Origin: Globisporangium splendens
Lineage: Eukaryota > Oomycota > Peronosporomycetes > Pythiales > Pythiaceae
Direction of reading: 5' to 3'
Length of the DNA stretch: 64,000 nt
Assembly (NCBI GenBank): GCA_006386115.1
Contig: VFIW01000135.1
Span: 1-64,000, forward strand
Shown: in pieces, positions 1 to 9,819 of the stretch
How positions within the stretch are numbered: the stretch's first letter is position 1
Layout: each line of letters starts with the position of its first letter
Position numbers and translations under genes: made by a program
The notes under the pieces: generated by a model
Told to the model about the DNA's origin: nothing
Databases searched by the model: none
What the model saw: only the letters and a program-made list of their open reading frames with translations

Positions 1-608
1 GACACCAAGTAGTAGCGAGCACGTTGTACATACGAGTGAAGGTCGAAACGGCCTTGACGAAGCTTGAGGAACTCGGCGCGTGCACGGAACTCACTCTGTG
101 GAGGTTCAAATGCCTTCTTGAGTTCAGCCTTGAAATGGTCGTAGCTGGGGAAGCAGTTTAGATCCACTAAACGCTTACCATACGCCCAGCTCTTCACACG
201 ACCCGCAAGGTTGGACATCGCGAACAACACTTGCTGCGAAGGGTCTCGCAGTTGTCTTGCAGCGATGGCTGCATCCAACTCGATGAACCATCGTGAGAGA
301 GGCTCGCTCTCTCCGCCGCGATACGGAGAGATGTCAAGCTTCAGTGGCACCGTCCTGAGTGAGGAAACAGGGGTTGAGACCTGATTCCGGGAGGACATGA
401 TCTCGTGGTGCATGAAGCTGACCACCGCACTCTTCTGGTCCTCCGGAGATGCCGATCGAAGCAGACCGACCACAGCAGCCTCTCCGATGACATCTCGCAT
501 GCGCTCAAGCGCCATCCACTCATGAGAAGACAAATGAGGTAAACCCTCAGCAGTCAACTCGACAGTTTCCGGTACTGCTGGACCGGATGGGGTTCCTGTA
601 GCATCCAT
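1..608 (-). CDS. gag of element D, N-terminal part (open at window edge)
   Basis: The ATG at 608-606 matches the gag start of element C (14567). The frame appears open to base 1 and follows the C gag closely, with small differences such as one extra codon near base 10. Gag forms the retrotransposon particle in which reverse transcription occurs. The zinc knuckle would lie further left, outside the window. A primer-binding site (725-708, minus strand) and the LTR lie directly upstream, as expected for a 5' end. Confidence 0.7.
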   Translation of the reverse strand, partial: MDATGTPSGPAVPETVELTAEGLPHLSSHEWMALERMRDVIGEAAVVGLLRSASPEDQKSAVVSFMHHEIMSSRNQVSTPVSSLRTVPLKLDISPYRGGESEPLSRWFIELDAAIAARQLRDPSQQVLFAMSNLAGRVKSWAYGKRLVDLNCFPSYDHFKAELKKAFEPPQSEFRARAEFLKLRQGRFDLHSYVQRARYYLV

Positions 609-727
609 GTTCCAGACAAGGATGCTCGCAGGGTCTTGGACAGGAATGCGCGACGTGCTTAAAGCTGCGTCGTCAAACCTCTTCACTTCACTGGGTCGTT
701 GGAAGGACCGCTCGAAGTGCTACCAGG

Positions 728-1377
728 TGTAAGGGGGCGCTGTTCACAACAGTCCCTCAAACACGGCACACACGCTTGTGCCAGAGGAAGCGATCTCCCG
801 ACTTGGAGGGAGAAGAAGACTTGAGGGCTTGGAGGAAAATTTGCAACTGAATTAAAAATGGTTATGGTTCCTGTCGCTACTTACAAATGAACCCCAAGGG
901 CTCCTAGAGGTTTTATAACTAAAACCTAAATATACACAATAAAACCTATTAATCTGATATATAAAACCTTGGGTACACTGAGGTTGAACCTACGGGATCT
1001 TCGAGAAGCTTGAACTTCAAGTCTTGTATAAATCCCTGCAAAGTGATTGGCTCGCGCCACTCACTCCAGGTGGCAGAGACACGTCGGTCTCGTCGCCAGT
1101 CCAGTTTCCCAAGTAGGAACCATCACTCAGTACTTGGTTAGTACATGGATGTCATTACTCTGTACTGATTAGTACATGAGAACAACATTCTGCACTGATC
1201 AGCACAGAGAACACTCGTGACGTCATCGAATGACTTCACACGTGCATTGGGGACTGTATTCTGTACTCCCCTTTTGTTATTTGGTGTCTGCCACAATGCA
1301 CGCTGAAGGTGGTGTGTTCCACACTAGATCTGGGAACAGATCCACCTTCATGTAATGGCTGGTTATGGCCCATTACC
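728..1377 (-). repeat. 5' LTR of element D (650 bp)
   Basis: Reverse complement of the C-family LTR (13798-14447), same length. The inner end reads TGTAAG on the plus strand at 728. The outer end reads CATTACC instead of the CATTACA expected from C, so the last base is changed or lost. The primer-binding site TGGTAGCACTTCGAGCGG follows on the minus strand at 725-708. Confidence 0.85.
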
Positions 1378-1460
1378 GCACGAAGAGCCAAAAAACGACA
1401 ACCACCAGTAGACGAGGGGCGACCTACTGGCGAATATGCGTCTAGTGCGATCGAGGTGCA
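1378..1460 (+). mobile_element. Element B, gag C-terminal fragment
   Basis: An 83-bp piece between the LTRs of D and A. It resembles the part of element C just behind the zinc knuckle (about 15590-15650: a run of A, then the paired CAGTAG/CTACTGG words). It ends in GTGCA, the same five bases that resume at 9820, so B continues on the far side of element A in the same reading frame. Confidence 0.7.
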
Positions 1461-1993
1461 TGTAACCGGACACCTCCGAGTTACGCAGCACGGTACGTGT
1501 GTGAGGAAGCGTATGCAACGCTTCTCTCAAGGACTCTGTTCCGAGAGCGGTTGCCTGCTTCCTGCAGTGCAACAATCGGTTACCTGTAGGTCTCTATAGA
1601 GTAACCGTCGATAACCAAAGACTCAGTTAACGGTAAAAATGGAACTGTTTATTTGTTGGAGGTTGCCCTCTGTAGGACAACCTGAGTTATCTTTATGTAA
1701 CTATGAACAATAGCAATCTCAAGTGTAATTACTCCCCATGGGGAAATGAGTGGCTATGAAAGATTAACGCTAGTTGTCTTATGTGATTGGATAAATGCAT
1801 GTCCAATTATATCCAATCGGAGGCGCCGTCACTCAGATTGGCTGCCGGCTCCACCGTGAAGGTTCGAGCAAGTACGACGAACCTCATGGTTCGGTCTTAA
1901 ACTTGTTGGGCGTACTCTACGTACCGCAAGGTTCGGTTTGGTTGTGTGGCACAACACAAGTGCGTAACCATGTTACAGTGTAACCCCATTACA
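1461..1993 (-). repeat. 3' LTR of element A
   Basis: 533 bp, starting TGTAATGGGG and ending GGTTACA on the minus strand; it pairs with 9285-9819. The polypurine tract lies immediately inside, on the minus strand from about 2006 to 1994 (a run of seven G). Small indels explain the 2-bp length difference from the 5' copy. Confidence 0.92.
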
Positions 1994-2177
1994 CCACCCC
2001 CCACTTAAAGTGCGAAACACTCGAAGGGTCGGTGTGAGAAACGTGTGGATCTCGCGCGTGTGCGCCGAGAAAGGGGAACATTCGTGTATTCCTCGGGAAA
2101 GAGCACAGCGGCGACGCGTGCGTTAATTTCACCGAGTGTTGGCACATATAGTCACTGTGCTCGCGCACGTGAGTATC

Positions 2178-3530
2178 ATGGCCACCAACAAAGCTGTCCG
2201 CGAGAAGCTCGCGCGACAAAAAGGGGAAGGCGGCACTCTCGTCGAAACTCTGCGCAAGCGCGAGGAAGACAGAGAGGTCGCGTCGAGCGCAAGACGAACG
2301 ACGGTCACCGCGGATGCGGTCGACGTGCCTGCGGAGAGCGACGGCAGGTCTGCTCTCACATCTGATAGCGCTCCTGATATAAGCAGTGAGTTGCGATTCG
2401 GAGACCTCCCTTCCGTGAAGCCGTTGTTCGCGCGTGCTTTGGAAGAGGAAGAAGGAGGAAAATGACGCCGTTGAGGCTGTCAACAATCGTAAGAGGAAGC
2501 ACGAAGTCCTCATTACAAACGAAGAGGCAGGAGTGCGAGCCATCGTTCACGATGAGCTCAAGTACTCACTGCCCGAAATGCCGCCGCCAGAACTATGGCC
2601 GGCTGGCAAGACCGCATCGAATCTGCTCGCGAGAGCCAGACTTTGTGCGCGGGACTATGACGCTCAATTTAAAAATTGGCGTGAAAAGCGATTGCGGGAT
2701 GAAAATGGGGAATTGCGTATTCACCCGATCCCAGTCGTCCTCTTTGTTGGAGAGACGGAAGAAGAGTACGATGCCGACTTCATGTCGTGCATCAATAAAA
2801 TTAAGGGAGGTAGCACTCGCACAGTGTCTACCGATCCGACAGCGCAACGCAGTCAACGCATGCAATTTGCAGTTGACCGTGTTCGTCTGTTTCGCTCCAA
2901 GCAGGGCGGTGGCACGCCTCTGCGAGCGGGTGGTCGCGCTGGTAACAGGCGACAAATTACTCGCGCGAATACAGTCCCTCAGTTGCGCCTCAAAGGCGTC
3001 AACAAGATCCGGGACGTCTTCGCGAAGACGCTCAGCAGGCTCCCACGAGCTCTGTGACACATCGTACCCACGCCACTTCACAAGGTAGTGGGTGTTCCCC
3101 TTACGCCGCTGCACACGCAGCAGGCGCTCAACATGGTAGTGGCGCTGTCCCTGCTTGTCAATCAGCGGGACAGGTGGCGCCCTACTTCGCTTCAGCATCG
3201 GTGGTTGCACCAGATGCGATGGTTCAGATGGTTCACGCGAACGCATCGTCTTTGGGGGCGCTACAGCAAGACGTCCGTACCCTTCGCCAGCAATATCTGG
3301 ACGAAACCTCGCTGTTGAAGCAGAGGGTGACAGCGCTTGAGACGGAGCTGAAGGAAGCTCGTCAGATGCTGGAGGAGTACCATGTCCGCGGGAAGCACTT
3401 CCACGCGAGGTACGCTCCGCGAGTGAAGACGCTTTGGGAGAGGCACAACGCGCTCGTGTCTCGATGGGCGGCGTCTGAGCCCCCTGATGAGACCGACGTG
3501 CTCCCGGACTGGGATAAAAATCCACAGTAG
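2178..3530 (+). pseudogene. Antisense coiled-coil ORF of element A (broken)
   Basis: On the strand opposite pol, an open frame starts at ATG 2178, 185 bp inside the 3' LTR. It runs in three overlapping frames: 2178-2465, then the frame open to 3057, then 3054-3530. The first part is Lys/Glu-rich and charged. The last part (about 3240-3450) is a clear coiled coil with regularly spaced Leu and Val. Frames one and two meet in a purine run near 2440-2460, which fits a slippage frameshift. Most of 2178-2590 lies beyond the sense pol ORF, so it is not a shadow of it. Element C has an antisense coiled-coil frame in the same relative place. The function is unknown. Alternatively it could be captured host sequence or chance; the heptad pattern and the shared position argue against chance. 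Confidence 0.45.
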
Positions 3531-6500
3531 CGTCATGGTAGCGCTTAAGCAAACCCACGTAGAACACGGGGTGCGTTGCCATTCTCGTTGGGAGATCGAG
3601 CTTGTAATTCAAGTCTCCAATCTTCTCCACAACAGTGTATGGCCCGATGAATCGTGGCAACAACTTACTCCCGCTGGGGAGCGTTGTGACTGCATCGTTT
3701 GGTAGGTTTTTAATGCTTAAAAGCACTTTATCACCCACACAAAACGTTTGTTTGTTCTTTCTACCCGATTTATCGGCGTAGAGCTTTTGCTTGTCTTGCG
3801 CAGCAGCTAGTTGGTCGCGTACGCGACGCAACAATGCTGCGCGCTCATCGACAAATTGGCGCGCTGCCGCGACGGCTTTGTCTTGCTTTGTCGTTGCTCT
3901 CGCAGCGCGTGCTGCAGAGAGATCTATTTCTGCGCCGGTGTGTGACACCGCGCGTCCTTCCATTCGTGGCTGACGCTCACACGAGCAGTCGCCTGATTCC
4001 GCCTGAGACTGGCTATTTTTAGCACGAGTACCGTAACTCAGTACCGTGGGTGATCCATCTATAGACACACGAGTACCGTAACTCAGTACCGTGGGTGATC
4101 CATCTTTAGGGACACGAGTACCGTAACTCAGTACCGTGCCCGACATGTCAATACTCTGCGTGCTGTCCGGTAAGACCGTGACAGATTCGGAACGCGATCG
4201 CACAGGCTGCGCATCGCGCGCGTCCACGTGAGCGGTCGACGCCACGTCCGGTGACGGAGATCGCGCGCTCGCATCGAGCGCAGCGAGTTGCCCTCCCACC
4301 GCAGAACGTTCGACGCCCTCAAACAGAGTGGCGGGTACGCGCGGGTGCCGCAGCGAGTTAAAATAGAACGGAGTCACGGCCGTAGAGGCGTGCTCGCTGC
4401 TATTTATAGCAAACTCGGCGTACGGCAGCCAGCGGCTCCAGTCGCGGGGATGATCGACAGCGATGCTGCGAAGAATATCCTCGACGACACGGTTCACGTG
4501 CTCGGTTTGCCCGTCTGTCTCGGGGTGATCGGCAGTGGACAACGCCAGATCTGTGCCGAGCAGGCGAAAGAGTTCGCGCCAAAAGGCGGCGGTAAAACGC
4601 GGGTCCCGGTCTGATACAATAGACTCGGGCAAGCCGTGATAGCGGAACACGTGCTCTAACAATAGGCACGCCGTCTCTTGCGCAGTGACATGCTTGCGCA
4701 CGGGTGCAACGTGCACCATTTTGCTCAGTCGGTCGACGAACACGACGACGCCTGTGTTGCGCGCCTTGTCTTCCGGGAAACCGAAGACGAAATCCATGCT
4801 GACCGACTTCCAGCAATCTTGCGGAATCGGCAGCGGATGCAGCGGCGCTTTGTTCTTGCCCGCAGGCTTCACGCGCTGGCACTGCTCGCATGAGCGTACA
4901 TAATTGGCCACCCATTTGTACTGGTGTGGCCACCAAAACACATTGGGACACTTGCAAGAAGGTCTTTTCACGTCCGAGATGCCCACTCGCTGGTGCATCG
5001 TGAAACTCATGCAGGATCGAAAGTTTCAGATCCTGGTCATGCGGTACATACACACGCGGGTAATCGAAGTTGGACAGTCGATGCCACAACAACCCGTCGT
5101 GGTAACTAAACCGAGCAAGCTTTGACTCGAGTTTGGCAGGCAATGACTCTTTGGACGAGCCGTCAAAGTGAGCAATCAACAAGCGACATTCATCGTCCTT
5201 TGGATAAAGCGACTGAATATTGTCCTTGAGCTTTTTGCACTCGACTGATGCTCAGATGCATGAGATCAGGAGTGCGCTCCAAACACAGGGCGTCAGAGCT
5301 GTCGTCAACGCTCGACTCGTAATCTGGACGGCGCGAGAGCGCGTCCGCCAGAACATTTTCCTTTCCCGGCTTGTATTCGACCCGAAAGTTGAACTCGGAG
5401 AAGAATGCAAGCCATCGCGCCATTCGCTGCGATAAATGGGGGGAATTAATCGCGGTCCGCAAGGACGCGTGATCCGTGTACACAACGAACGGTGTCGCAC
5501 CCAAAAGGTGGACCCTGAACTTCAAGAGGGCGTACTTGATCGCAAGCAGCTCCTTGTCGTGCACAGGATAATTCTTTTCAGCTGCCTTAAGCAGTCTGCT
5601 TTGGTATGATACGACGCGCTCATGGCCGTCATCATCCTTCTGCATCAGCGCACAGCCGATTGCAAAATCGCTGGCATCGCACACGACACTGAAGGCTTTC
5701 GTGTGGTCCGGCAACGCCAGGACAGGAGCGCGAACTAGTGACTCCTTCACGTCAATGAATGCATTCATGACATCATTCGTCCAGTCCCACTCGACATCCT
5801 TTTTCAAGAGATGCGTGAGTGGACGGACTCTTGCCGCATAGTTGTGGCTGTACTTGTGCAAGTAATTTGCCAAGCCAAGCCACTTGCGCAAGTCCTTGAC
5901 ATTCTTTGGGATCGGCCAGTCGGCGATCGCCTTGACCTTCTCTGGGTCCGCGCAGACGCCAGCTTTGCCAACATAGCAGCCCAGGATCGGTATCTCTGAG
6001 GCGCCAAAGATGCATTTCTTCAGGTTGCGATACAGACTGTTGTCTCGTAAGCACTGCAACACTGAGCGCAAATGTCTCTTGTGCACGTCAACGGCACTGA
6101 GATCTCCTTCGGCACGACTGTGCACGAAGATGTCATCGAAATAGCTCGGTGCATACGCACGATGAGGACGCAGAAGATGCGTTACCAGACGATTGAACGT
6201 CGCTGGTGCATTCTTCAAACCTTGCGGCATAACGAGCCACTCCCACAGCATCCCGCTGGGTGTGCTTACTGCCGTCAAGGGAACGTCACTCTCTCACATG
6301 AGGATCTGATAGAACCCATCCATCAGATCCAGTGCGGAGAACACTGTCGAGCCGCCCATGGAGTCGATCAAGACATCCTTCCTTGGGATCGGCGTTTGTG
6401 CCGGAATGGTGGCGGCGTTCAGCTTGTTGAAAGCGTGAACAATGCGCCAGCCACCAGTCGCTTTCCGCACACAAAACGTGGGTGAGCTATGTGGAGACTT

Positions 6501-8184
6501 GCTTTCTCTCACATGACCGGCGAGGGCTCGTTTCGCGAAGAACTCGTCGATTGCCTCAACCTGCTCGCGGGGCAGCGGCCATTGTCTGGTCACGCAATAT
6601 TTGCTCCCGGGCTCGAGGTCAATCTCGTGCCGTACGCCACGATCAACGGGCAGGGCACTTGGCACTTTGTCGGGAAACACATCTTTGAACTCCCACAATA
6701 AGTCAAAGTATGGACTGCCTTTCACGGTGTCCCAATCCTGAGCAGCAAACCGTTTCTGTTTGTCTGGCTCCAAAACACTCTCATCCGCAGTGGACGAGGT
6801 GCATAGTTCGCTACGCGTGAACGCAGTCGGAACGACGATCTCGCGGATCTGATCACGCTCTAGATCCGTAAGAAAGAGTTCATAGCTCATTTCTTCGAGG
6901 GATACAATCGCCTCAGCGGTACTCGGCAGCTCATGGAGCGCCGCAAATTCAGCGAAGAACACTTCGTCTGATGCGTTTGCTTCCGGACTGCGTGTCGCGC
7001 GTCTGAGCGCCACGTCAACGTGAGCGCGATCTATCGACGGATCCGAGGTCCTGTCGAAGGCGCGCAGCGAAGTTGCAGCTGCATTAGAGAGATGGGGCAA
7101 TCATATGCGAGGCGGCCGTTTCCTCAGCAACAGATGCCAATGCACTGTCTCTCTTGCGAGCTGACAACTTGCGTCGCCCTCGTCGGTTGATGCGAACACG
7201 CGACCTCGCGGTTCTGAGCTCCAGTACTGCACCGTCAGGGTGGTACGAGCTGGTTGACGCGTGTACACCTGTACTGTCGCTGTCACTTGCGGGGGCTGGC
7301 TCGGGTGCTCTGGAGCCGCACACTTGCGCACCAGTGTCCACGTCTGGACTTTCTGGCGCTTCCGCACAAACTGGGCTACCTGCCGCAGTTGATCTCTTTG
7401 CTGGGCTCCCTGCCTCAGTGCATCTTCTAGCTGGGCTCCCTGCCACAGCGCGAGTGTTTTGAGCGGGGCTCGCTGCCACCGCATGTCTTCCTGCTGGGCT
7501 CCCTGCCACAGAGTGTTCAAAGCTCGCATCCATTGCGTGGAAATTTTCCCGCAACCTTCGCTCTTCATCAGAGGAAGGGATGGAGCTTCCGATTGTGCGT
7601 GCTCGCCAATCGATCCAAGGTTGATGTTTCGCCAGCCAAGGCATCCCTAGGATGAGGTCGTACTTCGACCCCATCGCTAGTACCACGAACGTTTCTTTGC
7701 AGACAAAGTCGCAAAAACTGAAAGAGAGTTCGACTTGAACCCCTTCAGTGTGTACTGTCGACCCATCGGCCAGACGTACGATCATCTTCTCGCGCTTGCC
7801 ACTGTGGACAAGTCGCTCATATGCTTGCAGACTCTGTTCCAGAGCTGCCTTCGAGACGAAGTTCTGTGACGCACCGCAGTCAACAAGAACCGTCATTTTC
7901 TTCTCATAGCCCTTCACATCGGCGCTATATACCAACATCTCACTCGGAGCCTTGTTGTCAAGAGCTCCTGGGACTAAGCTTCCCATCTGCACGACTCTAG
8001 TAGTCGGCGACGCCGAAGCTATAGAGTCTGTCTCAGTAGAGCGTCCCGCTTCTACTGAGACATTCCGTTTCCCTTTCTTGCCGCAGCGGATCTGCCACCT
8101 CGGTGAGCGTGGTTGCTGCGCGGCGTTTGGTAGTCCCTCGCCTGATTTCCAGTGCGAGGAGCAGACTGCCTTGGAGCGGGACAC
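2593..8184 (-). pseudogene. pol: pol of element A (protease-RT-RNase H-integrase-chromodomain), broken
   Basis: Polyprotein that copies the element's RNA and inserts the DNA. Protease with DCGAS (about 7870); RT with YFDD (near 6145); RNase H with VVCDASDFAIGCAL (about 5670); integrase HHCC zinc finger (about 5060-4870) and DDE core (about 4810-4480); C-terminal chromodomain (about 3150-2990). Lesions by frame comparison: a shift near 7090, an in-frame TGA at 6296-6294 just before the RT tip where relatives have an Arg codon, a shift near 5190 and a shift near 4950. The linker between integrase and chromodomain is Ser/Pro/Ala-rich, contains a 45-bp tandem repeat and lies opposite the antisense ORF. 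The tail beyond the chromodomain (below about 2930) looks like the shadow of that antisense frame rather than real protein. Confidence 0.88.
4023..4138 (-). repeat. 45-bp tandem repeat in the integrase-chromodomain linker of A
   Basis: Copies begin at 4023, 4068 and 4113, the last one partial. Each carries CACGAGTACCGTAACTCAGT on the plus strand. The unit is a multiple of three and encodes a 15-residue repeat containing TVLSYGTR on the minus strand, so expansion keeps the frame. Confidence 0.9.
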
Positions 8185-9212
8185 TTCGACTGATAGTGTC
8201 CTCGCTTGCCACAGTTAAAGCAGGTCACTTCGGCGCTGCTGAGATCCATTGGTGTCGGACCATGGAAGCGCCGCTCATTCGTGACTGCTCGGTGGCTGTG
8301 ATGCGCACCGTTGTGGCGGCCAGCGTTCCAATCAGGTCGGCTGACTCTGAACGATTGCTGCTCAACGAGCGCAATGCGGATCGCATCTTCCATCGTGGCC
8401 GGCAAGCGTCGGTACAACTCCTGACGCGCTGGTCCACTGTTGAGGCCGTTGAGAAACGCAGGCACTTTCACAGACTCAGGCAAAGGGCTGGTCGTGATCG
8501 CCGCGCACAGGCTTCTCATCTCCTGGATGTATCGTTCCAGCGAGAGCTTCCCTTGTTTCAAGGAGAAGAAACGACCTTGCAACAGCACTTCGTTGTTCGG
8601 AGGCTGATACATGGCGGTGATTCTCGCACGGAAAATATCCCACGTGTCGAATGCACACTCATCGGCGAGCAACGTCGAGAATGCCCATTCCGACGCTCGA
8701 CCGCGCAGGTTCGAGATGGCGTAAGACACCATCTGCTCGTTGCTGTCGATGAGCTGAGCCTTGGCGCAACGCTCCACGGCGAGTAGCCAGTGGATGAGCT
8801 TGTCGCCATCCGCACCATCGAATTTCGGAGCGTCAATCTTGACAGCTCTTGGGCGGGGAGTTTGGGACGTGGGTGTCTGAGGCGCAGCAGCCGCACTCGA
8901 CAAAGACGTGGCTGCACCAGCAACCACAGATACCACTCGCTCGAGCGCTTCGCGCGACTCGGCAGCTGAGCGCAGCATCTCTGCGGTCAAGCTTGCGGTG
9001 GCTTGCATTTGTGCTTGCGCACTTCGCTCTCCTTCGAGGCGCTGAGCGTTCGAGAAGTTCTCGAACTGCTCGAGTCGAAAGATTTGCTGTTCCGGCGACG
9101 CCGAGAGCACGTCTAGAGCGACTTGGTCGCCTAGCGCTTGTGCCATTCGGGTCAGCACACTCCGGTGTTCAGCCGAGAGGTGCGGGAACTGCGCAGGGTC
9201 AATTGACGCCAT
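8052..9212 (-). CDS. gag: gag of element A (386 aa)
   Basis: Structural protein of the retrotransposon particle. The ATG at 9212 lies 72 bp from the 5' LTR. The middle of the protein (about residues 120-270) matches the retrotransposon gag domain, with the WAFSTLL and Q-x-GRFFSLKQ-type segments shared by gypsy elements. A CCHC zinc knuckle, CFNCGKRGHYQSKC, lies near residue 330 and would bind the RNA genome. The C-terminus is basic. It overlaps the protease frame (from 8184) in a different phase. In element C, gag and pol share one frame, so in A the change is either a programmed shift or another lesion. Confidence 0.85.
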   Translation of the reverse strand: MASIDPAQFPHLSAEHRSVLTRMAQALGDQVALDVLSASPEQQIFRLEQFENFSNAQRLEGERSAQAQMQATASLTAEMLRSAAESREALERVVSVVAGAATSLSSAAAAPQTPTSQTPRPRAVKIDAPKFDGADGDKLIHWLLAVERCAKAQLIDSNEQMVSYAISNLRGRASEWAFSTLLADECAFDTWDIFRARITAMYQPPNNEVLLQGRFFSLKQGKLSLERYIQEMRSLCAAITTSPLPESVKVPAFLNGLNSGPARQELYRRLPATMEDAIRIALVEQQSFRVSRPDWNAGRHNGAHHSHRAVTNERRFHGPTPMDLSSAEVTCFNCGKRGHYQSKCPAPRQSAPRTGNQARDYQTPRSNHAHRGGRSAAARKGNGMSQ

Positions 9213-9264
9213 TATGAATCCTTGAGGAAGCGATTCAGGCAGTCACCTCTGCCGGGTCGTAGAT

Positions 9265-9282
9265 TGACTACAAGTGCTACCA
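9265..9282 (-). other. Primer-binding site of element A
   Basis: TGGTAGCACTTGTAG on the minus strand, two bases after the 5' LTR. It begins TGG, the complement of a tRNA CCA tail. The first eleven bases are shared with element C. Confidence 0.75.
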
Positions 9283-9284
9283 GT

Positions 9285-9819
9285 TGTAACCGGACACTTC
9301 CGAGTTACGCAGCACGGTACGTGTGTGAGGAAGCGTATTCAACGCTTCTCTCAAGGACTCGGTTCCGAGAGCGGTTGCCTGCTTCCTGCAGTGCAACAAT
9401 CGGTTACCTATAGGTCTCTATAGAGTAACCGTCGATAACCAAAGACTTTAGTTAACGGTAAAAATGGAACTGTTTATTTGTTGGAGGTTGCCCTCTGTAG
9501 GACAACCTGGATTATCTTTATGTAACTATGAACAATAGCAATCTCAAGTGTAATTACTCCCCATGGGGCAATGAGTGGCTATGAAAGACTAACGCTAGTT
9601 GTCTTATGTGATTGGACGAAATGCATGTTCAATTATATCCAATCGGAGGCGCCGTCACTCAGACTGGCTGCCGACTCCACCGTGAAGGTTCGAGCAAGTA
9701 CGACGAACCTCATGGTTCGGTCTTAAACTTGTTGGGCGTACTCTACGTACCGCAAGGTTCGTTTTGGTTGTGTGGCACAACACAAGTGCGTAACCATGTT
9801 ACAGTGTAACCCCGTTACA
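9285..9819 (-). repeat. 5' LTR of element A
   Basis: 535 bp, reading TGTAACGGGG...GGTTACA on the minus strand; partner of 1461-1993. The flank GTGCA at 9820 repeats the flank of the other LTR. Confidence 0.92.

Larger units (their letters stand above)
1..1377 (-). mobile_element. Element D: 5' end of a Ty3/gypsy element, cut by window edge
   Basis: This is the reverse complement of the first 1.3 kb of element C (13798-15172): LTR, primer-binding site, then gag. The match to C is close along the whole length. Only the 5' LTR and the N-terminal gag lie in the window; the rest continues leftwards. Its outer LTR end abuts 1378, which is gag-like sequence of element B on the other strand, so D appears to be inserted in B's gag. 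The second flank is outside the window, so the target duplication cannot be checked. Confidence 0.85.
1461..9819 (-). mobile_element. Element A: full-length Ty3/gypsy element, defective
   Basis: Complete element on the minus strand: 5' LTR 9285-9819, primer site, gag, protease, reverse transcriptase, RNase H, integrase, chromodomain, polypurine tract, 3' LTR 1461-1993. The flanks carry a perfect 5-bp target duplication, GTGCA at 1456-1460 and 9820-9824. It interrupts element B. The pol frame is broken in several places, so it is not autonomous. The order RT-RNase H-integrase-chromodomain marks a chromovirus-like Ty3/gypsy element. By eye the two LTRs differ at roughly fifteen sites. Confidence 0.93.
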
